This document shows, in pieces, positions 8,590 to 17,235 of a stretch of DNA of 64,000 nt. Numbering within the stretch: the first letter of the stretch is position 1; the number at the start of each line of letters is the position of its first letter. Source of the DNA: a bacterium (GTDB lineage: Bacteria > Armatimonadota > Abditibacteriia > Abditibacteriales > Abditibacteriaceae); assembly GCA_004172935.1 (NCBI GenBank), contig SDZD01000030.1:17779-81778 (forward strand), given 5' to 3'. A model generated the notes under the pieces. It was not told the DNA's origin. It did not search any database and saw only the letters and a list, made by a program, of their open reading frames with translations. A program made the translations under genes and the position numbers.

Positions 8590-9525
8590 CTATTTTAAGG
8601 ACAAGAAATTATCGCGTACTAAGCGCTTTATTCCTTCACTATACATTAAATGCCGTATAGAACCTACATAATGTCGGCTTTGATAGAGAGAGCCGGGGGT
8701 AAGATGCACGTTGTAGGATTCTGGTAGAATTTCGCAGCCGAACCGTGCTGAACACAGCATATAGAGCGTTTGTTCGATGCGCCAGAAATGTTCGTTGATA
8801 TTCGGTATCTTTAAAAATTCTTCGATCCAATCTAATCGGAGAGAATCAATGAAAATTAAGCCCAGTCCCGAATTGAAGCATTCGACACAATTGACACCGG
8901 TCTGCTGTTTGACTGTTTTTGGATCAACGAGCGAGGCTTCTTTGGCATCACGATTAACCGTATTCAACTGGTAATTTGGATCTTCGATACGCTCTAACAG
9001 AGTTGTGGGTTCGGCGAAGAAAAGTACATCGGAATCGAGCAACAGCATTCGCTTACTCTTTGCCTCAGCTGGAAAGTCGAATATTTTGGGGGCCAACAGA
9101 TTTTTCTTGCGGAACTCAAGGCTACGAGGATAATTTTCGAGGCGTTCGTAAGCGTGTTGATCGGCATCGGCCCTTTTGACAAGGCGAGCCTGTGGGAAAT
9201 GCTTGAGTAGGGTTGCGCGGATGTCATCTGTCAGCGAGCCATCGTCGTGAATGCACAGAGCATAGTGGCGTTTGGAGTAGTGGTAGAACGACTTCAATGC
9301 CCACAGGAGATTCAGCCAATCGGAAGCGGAAGTGAGGACGTGAATTTCGCAACTTAAGTCGCTGGTGTCCGTGACAGGGCGAGTTTGAAGAATACGTGGG
9401 CGGACTACATCGCGATAATAGGCGGTGCGCAATCCATGCTTGAACTTAACTCGCGTATGATACAGAAGGCTTCCAATTGACATAAATAGTAATTTGCAGG
9501 TTTTGAGCTTTTCTGGCGTTATCAA
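8590..9525 (-). CDS. GT8-like nucleotide-sugar transferase
   Basis: 311 residues. The middle reads EIHVLTSASDWLNLLWALKS, ALCIHDDGSLTDDI, and RMLLLDSDVLFF near residue 160, which carries the DSD metal site. The combination of an LTS start, HDDG and LDSDVLFF points to a GT-A nucleotide-diphospho-sugar transferase related to GT8 or GT24 rather than GT2. It overlaps the upstream GT4 by 4 bp (9522-9525), so it is translated with it. The N-terminus before residue 55 is basic, with one hydrophobic stretch (LLFMSIGSLLY) that may be a membrane contact. Confidence 0.65.
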   Translation of the reverse strand: MITPEKLKTCKLLFMSIGSLLYHTRVKFKHGLRTAYYRDVVRPRILQTRPVTDTSDLSCEIHVLTSASDWLNLLWALKSFYHYSKRHYALCIHDDGSLTDDIRATLLKHFPQARLVKRADADQHAYERLENYPRSLEFRKKNLLAPKIFDFPAEAKSKRMLLLDSDVLFFAEPTTLLERIEDPNYQLNTVNRDAKEASLVDPKTVKQQTGVNCVECFNSGLGLIFIDSLRLDWIEEFLKIPNINEHFWRIEQTLYMLCSARFGCEILPESYNVHLTPGSLYQSRHYVGSIRHLMYSEGIKRLVRDNFLSLK

Positions 9526-10760
9526 CGCGCCTTGAACTCTTTCTGTACTAGGGCATAGTAGTCCAGCAGTTCAGGAATTGCATGATCGGGATGTAACTTA
9601 GCGATTCTCTGGTGAGCAAAACCCCCCATTTTATCTCGCTCTTCAGGAGAAAGTTGCCACGCGCGAATGATGGCCTTACTCAATGCTTCTGGATTGCCGG
9701 GTTCCACCAGAAAACCTGATTTCCCATCATCTATAAGTGCCTCGAAGCACGAGCCAGTGGTTGCCACGACCACGCGGTTGACGCCCATTGATTCCAGGCA
9801 GGTATTGGGGAGGTTATCGACCAGTGAAGGTAGTACCACAACACGAGCGTTTTCAATCAGCGGATACAGGCGATCATGGCGTGTTGAACCCAGAACCATG
9901 ACTCTGTCAGCTAATTTCTCGCTGCCATCAGGGTCGGCGGTTTTTAGTTGTGCGCTAATCCATTCGCTCATGGGTTTGCCATCTGGCGCCTTTGCGTCTG
10001 GACCGACGAAGACCATCTTCAAATCGGGCACGGCTCGAAGCACGGCGGGTAGCGCTTGCGCCAAGATATGGACGCCCTTCATCTGGGTCATGCGCCCAAA
10101 GAACAAGGCATAGTCGCTTCCGGCGCATGTTTCGTTGTAAAGCGAGGGATCGGGGGAAGGCTCCTCGGAGAAGAAGGGAGTTTCTACGACTTTGACTTTG
10201 ACTTTGTAGTCGTCTTCGACAAATTTCGCGACATAGCGCGTGGGGCCATAAATCCAGCGTGTGCCCTTGATGGCGCGCTTTTCCAGTTTCCAGCGCGCAC
10301 GAACGCCTTTGGTTTCTTTGACGCCCGCGATTTTATCCCACACGGGACGATAGCTAGAGAGGCGTGTTACAACGGGAACACGCTTTTCTTTCTTGAAGAA
10401 CAAACCGACCGAACTCACGTTGGCGACTTGTACCAAGTCGAACTTCTCTTTGCGTGAAATCTGCTTCCAGCGACGCGATAAGCACCAAGCTGCTTTGATG
10501 TCCTGGTAGACGCCGTAATATTGGCGCGGCACTAATGGGTCGATGTGATCGAAGAAGAAATGCTTGTCCCACACCGGAAGAACACGGTGAACCGTGACGC
10601 CACGATAATCAATCGTGCCGTTTTCTTTGGCGCGCGTCATGACATGGACATCATGCCCACGCTCTGCGAGGGCAACAGAAACGCGGCCCAAATAATTAGC
10701 TAGACCGCCCGAAAAATTTGGCTCGGTTACATATTCAGGTGAAACAAAACAAATTCTCAT
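9522..10760 (-). CDS. GT4-family glycosyltransferase
   Basis: 412 residues with complete GT-B organisation. The N-terminal domain starts RICFVSPEYVTEPNFSGGLANYLG, a start shared with many GT4 and glycogen-synthase-like enzymes; the C-terminal domain has YALFFGRMTQMKGVHILAQA near residue 236 and VVLPSLVDNLPNTCLESMG near 310. The first acid of the E-x7-E motif is Asp here. Retaining sugar transfer in the cytosol. A 207-bp gap separates it from the next gene upstream, the longest inside the operon, where no gene or clear promoter is visible. Confidence 0.87.
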   Translation of the reverse strand: MRICFVSPEYVTEPNFSGGLANYLGRVSVALAERGHDVHVMTRAKENGTIDYRGVTVHRVLPVWDKHFFFDHIDPLVPRQYYGVYQDIKAAWCLSRRWKQISRKEKFDLVQVANVSSVGLFFKKEKRVPVVTRLSSYRPVWDKIAGVKETKGVRARWKLEKRAIKGTRWIYGPTRYVAKFVEDDYKVKVKVVETPFFSEEPSPDPSLYNETCAGSDYALFFGRMTQMKGVHILAQALPAVLRAVPDLKMVFVGPDAKAPDGKPMSEWISAQLKTADPDGSEKLADRVMVLGSTRHDRLYPLIENARVVVLPSLVDNLPNTCLESMGVNRVVVATTGSCFEALIDDGKSGFLVEPGNPEALSKAIIRAWQLSPEERDKMGGFAHQRIAKLHPDHAIPELLDYYALVQKEFKAR

Positions 10761-10967
10761 GCGGTTTAATTAGTTATCGTTTTTGTCGTAGAGTCACTAC
10801 TTGAGTTGCCTCTTAGTGATAATTAGGTTCGGAAATGGTACAGGCAGATTGTTGCTATTTGCCCCCAACAGGTCGGCGCGTCTAGTATGCGTAGGCTTGC
10901 TTTAAGCCATACCTCGTCTTCGGTCAATACACCCTTTACTGCGAAGTAACCAAGAAACCGAGGTGTG

Positions 10968-11921
10968 TCATTTTCTCTTAATCAGGGAGGCGGTACGCCT
11001 TGCTGTCGCGAGAGCTTGTTCAACACGAAATGGGCCTACTGCACGAGCGAGCATTTTGTAGGCATTACGCTCCTCGTATTCGATTGGTTGCCCTGCAGCT
11101 AGTTCATTGGCTCGCTTGAATCCTTTTTCCGCTACTTGATTTGCTCCATTGCGGTAGGCGTAAATAGAGTGCTGGAATAGTCTTCCTGCGAGGGCCAAGC
11201 GGCGCTCTTGAGTGAAATCGTAAGGCGGCTTCTCCAAAATTTGGCTCAACTCGAGCAGTAGTTCGACCATGTGACCGGCAGGTTGGACGCTACGGGTGAT
11301 GCGAGGGCCATCGTGGTTGCGGTGTTCGCACAGGTAGTCGTCAATGTAGTGAATTTTGATGTTCGTTGCCCCAATCCGAACATGCAGGTCGTATTCCTGG
11401 GCACGTTTGACGCCTTCGCGGAATCCTCCAACGCGCTCTATGCACTCGCGGCGGTGCAGTGGCCCCTCGGTGCTAAGCCCTTGCCTCAAACAGTAAACAC
11501 CTGAGTCAACGCCAACAGGCGACATGACCTTGGCCTTTTTAGGGCGCATCGGGCGGTCATCGCCGAACAAGAATCCGTGGCAGAACACTAAATCGGCCTC
11601 GCCGCTTTCCAAAAACGGAAGTTGGCGTTCAAATTTTGTGGGGACTAGTCGGTCATCGGCGTCGAGAAATTGAATGTACTTTCCACTCGACAACTCGAAT
11701 GCGCGGTTGCGTGTTGCACAGGCGCCGCGATTTGGGTTCGCCTCGAAGATGATTTTATCTCCGAAGCTTTTTAGTACATCGACGCTTCCATCCGTGGAAC
11801 CATCATCTACGACCACAACCTCGACGTTCGAGTGAGTTTGGTTGAACACACTTTCGATTGCCTCGGCCACAAATTTCTCTGTGTTAAAGCAAGGAATGCA
11901 AACGCTTACTAAGGGTGTCAT
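10968..11921 (-). CDS. GT2-family glycosyltransferase
   Basis: 317 residues. Motifs: VSVCIPCFNTEKFVAEAIES at the start, VVVDDGSTDGSVDVL near 35, CATRNRAFELSSGKYIQFLDADD with the metal site near 88, and RRECIERVGGFREGVKRAQE near 152. Inverting transfer from a nucleotide sugar is expected. The last 100 residues look helical and may be a TPR-like or packing extension (LALAGRLFQHSIYAYRNGA). Its ATG overlaps the stop of the acyltransferase gene by 4 bp (11918-11921), tying the two together. Confidence 0.87.
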   Translation of the reverse strand: MTPLVSVCIPCFNTEKFVAEAIESVFNQTHSNVEVVVVDDGSTDGSVDVLKSFGDKIIFEANPNRGACATRNRAFELSSGKYIQFLDADDRLVPTKFERQLPFLESGEADLVFCHGFLFGDDRPMRPKKAKVMSPVGVDSGVYCLRQGLSTEGPLHRRECIERVGGFREGVKRAQEYDLHVRIGATNIKIHYIDDYLCEHRNHDGPRITRSVQPAGHMVELLLELSQILEKPPYDFTQERRLALAGRLFQHSIYAYRNGANQVAEKGFKRANELAAGQPIEYEERNAYKMLARAVGPFRVEQALATARRTASLIKRK

Positions 11922-12511
11922 GAAGAAGATGATTCAAATGGTTGGCCACGATGATTGCTATATAATCGTGCCTCTTCCAGTTGATTGTAATGTTCGGGAT
12001 CACGTTGTCCGATGATGCGCCATTTCTGGCTGCCGATAATTGCTCCGGGTGGGACGACACCGGACACTGTCGTGCCCATGCCAATAATGGCCCCATCGCC
12101 AATGACTGTGCCGGGGGCGATGCATACGTTCATACCAATCCAGACGTTGCGCCCAATTACAACGGGTTTCTTTAGATAGACCGCATCATAGGGGAGACGT
12201 TCACCTGCCGCGTTGTGGTTGACACTGTAGAGCAGCAGATTACGGCTAATCATGGTGTTATCACCAATCGTCAGACCGCCATCGGCCCGAATGAAGGCAT
12301 TTTCGCCGATGTGAACGTTGTCGCCAATTTCTAGGTGCTTTCCCCCGCTCAAGCGAATCGGGCTTTCAATATGCACGTCCTTGCCGCACTTTTTAAAGGT
12401 TGCGATTAGCTCATTGACATGGCGTTCACGTTCGCGGCCTTCAGTTATTTTGAGCAAATGATATAGCTTCAGTACGGCTTTATCTCTGACTCGCTGCAAC
12501 GTCTTTATCAT
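11918..12511 (-). CDS. Hexapeptide-repeat O-acetyltransferase
   Basis: 197 residues dominated by hexapeptide repeats of a left-handed parallel beta-helix: LEIGDNVHIGENAFI, LTIGDNTMISRN, VVIGRNVWIGMNVCIAPGTV and IIGMGTTV. The motif YSVNHNAAG near residue 97 holds the likely catalytic His, as in the maltose/galactoside acetyltransferase and WcaF group. These trimeric cytosolic enzymes transfer acetyl from acetyl-CoA to a sugar hydroxyl, so it probably decorates the repeating unit made by the neighbours. Nine bases separate it from the wzt gene. Confidence 0.85.
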   Translation of the reverse strand: MIKTLQRVRDKAVLKLYHLLKITEGRERERHVNELIATFKKCGKDVHIESPIRLSGGKHLEIGDNVHIGENAFIRADGGLTIGDNTMISRNLLLYSVNHNAAGERLPYDAVYLKKPVVIGRNVWIGMNVCIAPGTVIGDGAIIGMGTTVSGVVPPGAIIGSQKWRIIGQRDPEHYNQLEEARLYSNHRGQPFESSSS

Positions 12512-12520
12512 GATTTAGGC

Positions 12521-13798
12521 TCAGCGGGCGCCTCCCTGCAACGACCACTTCTGCCGACTATAGACGACACCGCCTACGCGCTTACCAGAGTTGTTGAAGA
12601 AGTCGGTTGGCAGAATTGTGAAAGCAAATGCATGTTGTATGTTTTGCAGTTGGGTTCCGTTATGGTCGAGGCCAAGGCTGACCGCATAGCGTCCCGGTGC
12701 CAGTGCTAAATCGTCTACTTCGCAGCGGAGTACGAAAGTACCCTGCACTGAACGTGTGGTCAACTCTGGCGCACATTTGGTGTGGAACGATGTGACTCGA
12801 ATACCACGAGCATTTTCCATCGCGATGCCCAAAGTGGGGCGCGTCCCCTGTGTGGGGGCATAGCATTCCACTTCAAAGATAAGAGGCGCACCGATGGCAA
12901 AGCTGCCCTCGATAGAAACCCCATCCTCCCTTTCTGTCGTGATGACCTGGGCCTTTCTTATGTGTGTTTCGGTCTTGGCAAGGGCATTTGTATCTGCCAG
13001 ATATAAACCTTCTTTGTCACCCTCGCGGCCCACATCATAATAGCGGCGGATACCTTCCAGTGTGCTGCCATCGAATTCGACGGTTCCCGCATTGAGAAGC
13101 ACCACTCGTGAGCAAAGCGATTCGACAGCGGCCATGTTGTGCGAGACGAACAGCACGGTGCGTCCTGCCCCTGCGACCTGGTTCATTTTGCCCAGGCACT
13201 TCTGTTGGAAGGCCATGTCGCCCACGGCTAATACCTCGTCGACGATCATAATTTCGGGTTCGAGGTGGGCCGCGACCGAAAACGCGAGGCGCGTATACAT
13301 GCCGCTGGAGTAGCGTTTGACCGGCGTATCAATGAACTTTCCGACTTCCGAAAATTCGACGATTTCATCGAACTTGCTACGGATTTCATTACGGCTCATT
13401 CCCAGGATGGCACCGTTCATGAAAATGTTTTCCCGGCCCGTCAGTTCGGGATGGAATCCAGTTCCCACTTCGAGGAGTGATCCTACACGACCGTTAATTT
13501 GTGCCCGACCTTCGGTTAGCCCAGTAATACGGGACAGCACTTTGAGCAGAGTGGATTTGCCCGCACCGTTACGTCCGACGATGCCCACCACTTCGCCCTG
13601 TCTGACATCAAAGGAGATGTCTTTCAATGCCCAGAAAGTGTTCTCGCCTCCATCGGTCGGTGCGCGCCTTTCGCGAATGCGACGTAGGGGGGCGCTCGCT
13701 GCATTCGTGATGGACTCGCGAAATGTCGTGGGTCTTTCGTTCGCACCGATACGATATAACTTGCTGAGATGGTCGATGCTGATAGCGATGTCGTTCAT
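12521..13798 (-). CDS. wzt: ABC exporter ATPase with Wzt C-terminal domain
   Basis: 425 residues. The N-terminal nucleotide-binding domain has Walker A GRNGAGKST near residue 75, signature YSSGMYTRLAFSVA near 163, Walker B IMIVDEVLAVGD near 182 and the switch His in FVSHNMA. The C-terminal 140 residues form a beta-sandwich like that of O-antigen Wzt proteins, which recognise the modified end of the glycan chain before export. Works with the permease encoded 5 bp upstream. An ABC exporter in an operon that also has Wzy, Wzc and Wza is unusual: ABC systems normally export polymer completed in the cytosol. Confidence 0.92.
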   Translation of the reverse strand: MNDIAISIDHLSKLYRIGANERPTTFRESITNAASAPLRRIRERRAPTDGGENTFWALKDISFDVRQGEVVGIVGRNGAGKSTLLKVLSRITGLTEGRAQINGRVGSLLEVGTGFHPELTGRENIFMNGAILGMSRNEIRSKFDEIVEFSEVGKFIDTPVKRYSSGMYTRLAFSVAAHLEPEIMIVDEVLAVGDMAFQQKCLGKMNQVAGAGRTVLFVSHNMAAVESLCSRVVLLNAGTVEFDGSTLEGIRRYYDVGREGDKEGLYLADTNALAKTETHIRKAQVITTEREDGVSIEGSFAIGAPLIFEVECYAPTQGTRPTLGIAMENARGIRVTSFHTKCAPELTTRSVQGTFVLRCEVDDLALAPGRYAVSLGLDHNGTQLQNIQHAFAFTILPTDFFNNSGKRVGGVVYSRQKWSLQGGAR

Positions 13799-13803
13799 GG
13801 TAA

Positions 13804-14724
13804 TTACGCGAGGTCAGCGAACGAAGCCTCGAACCTCCGGAAATAGAATAGACCGCCAACTAACAATAAGAGCGTCGCTAATAGAGACATGCCCATAATA
13901 GGTAGAGAGATGCCTTTGCCTCCAAGCAGTGCCCACCGAAAGCCTTCGACGACCCCGGTCATGGGGTTGAGAGCGTAGAAAAGGCGGTATTTTTCAGGAA
14001 CCATGCTCGCGGGGTAGGCAACAGGGGTTGCAAACATCCAGAGTTGGGTTAAAAACGGCACGACATAGCGGACATCGCGATATTGCACGTTCAAGGCGCA
14101 CAGCCAAAAGCCAATTGCTAATGCTGCCGTGATGGCAAAGAGGAGTAGTAATGGCAGAAACACAATGCCCCAGCCTGGAACGATGTGAAAATAGGCCATC
14201 AATCCTAGTAGCACGACGAAGGCGATACAGAAGTCGACGAGGCCGGATAGAGCTGCTGACAGTGGAATGATGAGTCGGGGGAAATAGACCTTCGTCAGCA
14301 GGTTGGTGTTGCTTATCAGAGAGTTGGATGCCTGTCCGAGAGTGTTCGCGAACAGTTGCCACGGCAAAAGCGCGGTGTAGGCGAACACAGGATAAGGCAA
14401 TCCATCCGATGGAATTTTTCCGAATTTTCCAAAAAATATACTGAACACGATCATGGACATCACTGGTTGAATGATGGCCCAGGCCGCGCCTAGAACAGTT
14501 TGTTTGTAGCGTACTTGCACATCGCGCATGGCCATGAACCACAGCAATTCGCGGTAACGCCATAATTCTTTGAGGTCGACACGCTGCCAACCCCGCTCCG
14601 GTTCGAGAGCTGTCGAAAATGCGGACGATGCGGATGAGGAGGAATTCTCCTGTCCCCGTTGCGTTTCCGTGCTTCCGTCTGTCGCGGAGTAGTTATCGAG
14701 AGTGTCCGGCTTCGCTTGGTTCAT
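13804..14724 (-). CDS. wzm: ABC-2 type polysaccharide export permease (Wzm-like)
   Basis: 306 residues. A Ser/Thr-rich cytosolic N-terminal tail of about 55 residues precedes the ABC-2 permease core: ELLWFMAMRDVQVRYKQTVL, then AWAIIQPVMSMIVFSIFFG, and four or five further membrane helices ending in LLATLLLLVGGLFYFRRFE. RDVQVRYKQTVLG is the typical cytosolic gate motif of KpsM/Wzm permeases. It pairs with the Wzt ATPase to move lipid-linked polysaccharide across the inner membrane. The Ser-rich tail (SSSSASSAFS) is longer than in most homologues I know of. Confidence 0.9.
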   Translation of the reverse strand: MNQAKPDTLDNYSATDGSTETQRGQENSSSSASSAFSTALEPERGWQRVDLKELWRYRELLWFMAMRDVQVRYKQTVLGAAWAIIQPVMSMIVFSIFFGKFGKIPSDGLPYPVFAYTALLPWQLFANTLGQASNSLISNTNLLTKVYFPRLIIPLSAALSGLVDFCIAFVVLLGLMAYFHIVPGWGIVFLPLLLLFAITAALAIGFWLCALNVQYRDVRYVVPFLTQLWMFATPVAYPASMVPEKYRLFYALNPMTGVVEGFRWALLGGKGISLPIMGMSLLATLLLLVGGLFYFRRFEASFADLA

Positions 14725-14826
14725 AGTGTTGAATTAGGGCTGATGGTAGCAGAGCCGTTATCTCATTTTGACAGAGTCAGATAAAATACAGGCTACAAAG
14801 GTTGGTCTGAATTCTTACTTCAGTTA

Positions 14827-16056
14827 TTAAGTCATTGCGCGCGAGTCTTGTATGATGCTGCGGAACAGAGTCACTAGCGATGCGGCTACTGCATCAGAAT
14901 TGAGTTGATTGTTATAGAGATGAAGAGCATTACGGGCCATCTCTTCGCGTTGCTCTGGGTTAGAAAGTAAAAAGTCTAATGCTTGGGCTGCGGAGTCCAC
15001 GTCGCGGGGAGCAACAGAAATTCCGTGTACATTATTTTTTAATACATCGCTAATTCCACCATCGCTGGCCCAAAGAATCGCGCATTGTGCTGCCGCTGCT
15101 TCGAGAAAGACCGTCGCAAATGGTTCGTCCCAACCAGGAGATGCAAAAACATCTGCCCACACCATTTCCTGTAGTAAGGCGGTGTTAGGCAAATAGCCCA
15201 GACGCTGGACACGCTGCTCCAAACCATGTTTTGCAATGGCTGCGTCTACTGTTGCACTGGTTTCTCCATCGCCCACCAAACGCAGCACTGCATCGGGATG
15301 TTTTGCCGCGACGCGGGCGAAGGCTTCGACTAATAGGGGAAATCCCTTGCGTTCGTAGAACATGCCTGCGCCCAGAACTATCGCTTTTCCCTCAATTTCG
15401 GCGGGGCGGGGGGGGGTTTTCAGAGATTCTGGGATTGGCTCCACGCCATTGTGCTGTGTTCCGACCTGTGCCTGAGGGAATAAGCGATGGAGGCTGTTCT
15501 GCATTCGGCTGGAAACTCCCAGCACACGTGAGGCTCGTCCGGCGACTCTTTCGAAAATTTGGCGTCTTGCGGGCAGATGCTCACAGTCGGAAATTTCGCC
15601 GAAATCGTGGTCGAGCGTCACGAAGGGGATGTTATGTTCGCGAGTAACTTTCTCGCTGAGATAGCCATTGGCCATCGTGTGGTGGGCGAAGATGACATCC
15701 GGTTTCCATTCGCGAACCACTTTCTCCAAGAAAGGCCGGGCAGAGAGGAAGGCCAGAGCCATTTGCGGTTCGGGGCTTTTGAAGGCCATTTTTTTGAGTG
15801 GCCCCACCGGGCAGAGAAGCCAGCGGGGGTACTCTACGCAAAGCCCGTCCCAGTCCCAGGTCGGAGGGCAATGGGAGTAAGCGCGCGCACCAGCGCTAAA
15901 GCGTCCGGCCAGACGCGGCATCCACGAGGAAAACGAAACCACCCGCAATTCTACATCTGGCTGTCGCGCGAGGGCGCGCGCCTGTTGCATGGCCCAGACG
16001 CCCATGAGCGGGTTGGTTGGCTTAGGGAAAAAGCTCGCTAAAAATAAAACTCGCAT
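14827..16056 (-). CDS. GT4-family glycosyltransferase containing a C9 tract
   Basis: 409 residues. GT-B: the N-terminus has VLFLASFFPKPTNPLMGVWAM and the donor domain has GAGMFYERKGFPLLVEAFAR near residue 230 and FASPGWDEPFATVFLEAAAA near 308 with intact E-x7-E. Retaining sugar transfer. The coding strand carries nine consecutive C (G9 on the plus strand, 15408-15416), coding for Pro-Pro in LKTPPRPAE at the domain boundary. Such tracts cause slippage and on/off switching in surface-glycan genes of other bacteria. The frame is intact here. No motif is missing. Confidence 0.87.
   Translation of the reverse strand: MRVLFLASFFPKPTNPLMGVWAMQQARALARQPDVELRVVSFSSWMPRLAGRFSAGARAYSHCPPTWDWDGLCVEYPRWLLCPVGPLKKMAFKSPEPQMALAFLSARPFLEKVVREWKPDVIFAHHTMANGYLSEKVTREHNIPFVTLDHDFGEISDCEHLPARRQIFERVAGRASRVLGVSSRMQNSLHRLFPQAQVGTQHNGVEPIPESLKTPPRPAEIEGKAIVLGAGMFYERKGFPLLVEAFARVAAKHPDAVLRLVGDGETSATVDAAIAKHGLEQRVQRLGYLPNTALLQEMVWADVFASPGWDEPFATVFLEAAAAQCAILWASDGGISDVLKNNVHGISVAPRDVDSAAQALDFLLSNPEQREEMARNALHLYNNQLNSDAVAASLVTLFRSIIQDSRAMT
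15408..15416. repeat. Homopolymer G9 tract inside a glycosyltransferase gene
   Basis: Nine G in a row on the plus strand, followed directly by TTTT, inside the GT4 coding sequence about 215 codons from its start. A change of one base would truncate the enzyme in mid-protein. Seen directly; phase variation is only a possibility. Confidence 0.9.
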
Positions 16057-16088
16057 GGGTCAGTTGTTCTTTGTTGCCGCTGTACCAA

Positions 16089-17219
16089 TTACTTCGCTGT
16101 CTGTACGCTTTTGGCGGCTTCATAGAGTCCCTGCCCGAAGCGCTCTGGCCCCCACTGCGCAATGATTGCACGCGATGATTGGCCCCATTGTTCTCGCTTC
16201 GCATCGGGGTGAGCCATCTCTCCCATTTTGGCCGCCAATTGCTCCGTCTGGTTCGGATCGAAGCCGAAGCCGTTTTCGCCTTCGTGAAGCAGTTCGCTCG
16301 CGCTACCACAGGTGCGTGACACTAAAATCGGTAGGCCGCACGCCATCGCTTCGTTCACGACTAAGCCCCATTGCTCGACAAGGCTGGAATGGATGAATAC
16401 CCCGGCAAAGGCCATATAGCGATTGATGTCGTCTTGCTGTAAAAATCCGGGAAAGTGAATGCCTTCCAGGCCCGTCGCGCGCGCTGCTTCGCGCAAATTG
16501 GCTTCTTCTTCTCCGCTGCCGCACAGCACTAAATCCCACGGCTGTTGCGAAGGGGCGATGTTGGCGCGATAGAGAGCGTACGCTTCAATCACACGCTTTA
16601 AATTTTTACGTTCGATGAAGCGATTAACCGTGAGAAAGTAAGGACGCTCGACAGGGGATTGGCTGGTGTGCCGCGCCTGTTGCGCTCGATTCCAGAAGCC
16701 TTCGTTATCGACGATGTCGTAGCCCGCAAAAATGCGATTGGCGGGAATACCCAGTGTGCATAGGTATTCTTTGTGGGGTCGTCCACCGACTAAGCCGGCA
16801 TCGAAGCGGCGCACCAAACGAGATTTTAGCGCCTCTTTTAGCCACTGGCGCGGTGCGTCGTCGTGCTTGCTTTCCGACATCAAAACCGCAATTTTTTTCT
16901 GACGCTTGCACCAATCCAACGCGGCGCGCATTTCGGGGCGGCTATAGCCGGAAATGGCGACGACATCGGGTTGGTGCTTATCCAATGATGCTTCTAGCAG
17001 ATGGCACAACTGCTTGGGGGCGGCACTTTCCAGCGAACCGTCATAAAGCGTTTCCAGCTTAACATCCAGGTTCTCGCGCTCGGTGCGCCAGGGGTATAAG
17101 TCTTCCTGTGCCGCAATCTCTAACCCCACGCACTCGCTGAAACCACCATGGTTCGTCGCGGCGCGTAAGCGCGTGAAGTGATACGGCCCATAGTTGGGAA
17201 ACAAAATCGCAGATTTCAT
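16089..17219 (-). CDS. GT4-family glycosyltransferase
   Basis: 376 residues when started at ATG 17219 (KSAILFPNYGPYHFTRLRAA), the normal beginning of the fold. A 36-residue upstream extension to 17327 is possible but would overlap the polymerase gene and has no family counterpart. The donor domain has FLTVNRFIERKNLKRVIEAY near residue 190 and FIHSSLVEQWGLVVNEAMAC near 290, with E-x7-E intact. Retaining cytosolic sugar transferase for the surface polysaccharide. It lies 16 bp after the polymerase gene and 32 bp before the next GT4, so it is in the same transcript. Confidence 0.86.
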   Translation of the reverse strand: MKSAILFPNYGPYHFTRLRAATNHGGFSECVGLEIAAQEDLYPWRTERENLDVKLETLYDGSLESAAPKQLCHLLEASLDKHQPDVVAISGYSRPEMRAALDWCKRQKKIAVLMSESKHDDAPRQWLKEALKSRLVRRFDAGLVGGRPHKEYLCTLGIPANRIFAGYDIVDNEGFWNRAQQARHTSQSPVERPYFLTVNRFIERKNLKRVIEAYALYRANIAPSQQPWDLVLCGSGEEEANLREAARATGLEGIHFPGFLQQDDINRYMAFAGVFIHSSLVEQWGLVVNEAMACGLPILVSRTCGSASELLHEGENGFGFDPNQTEQLAAKMGEMAHPDAKREQWGQSSRAIIAQWGPERFGQGLYEAAKSVQTAK

Positions 17220-17235
17220 TGAGAATCGAACACTT

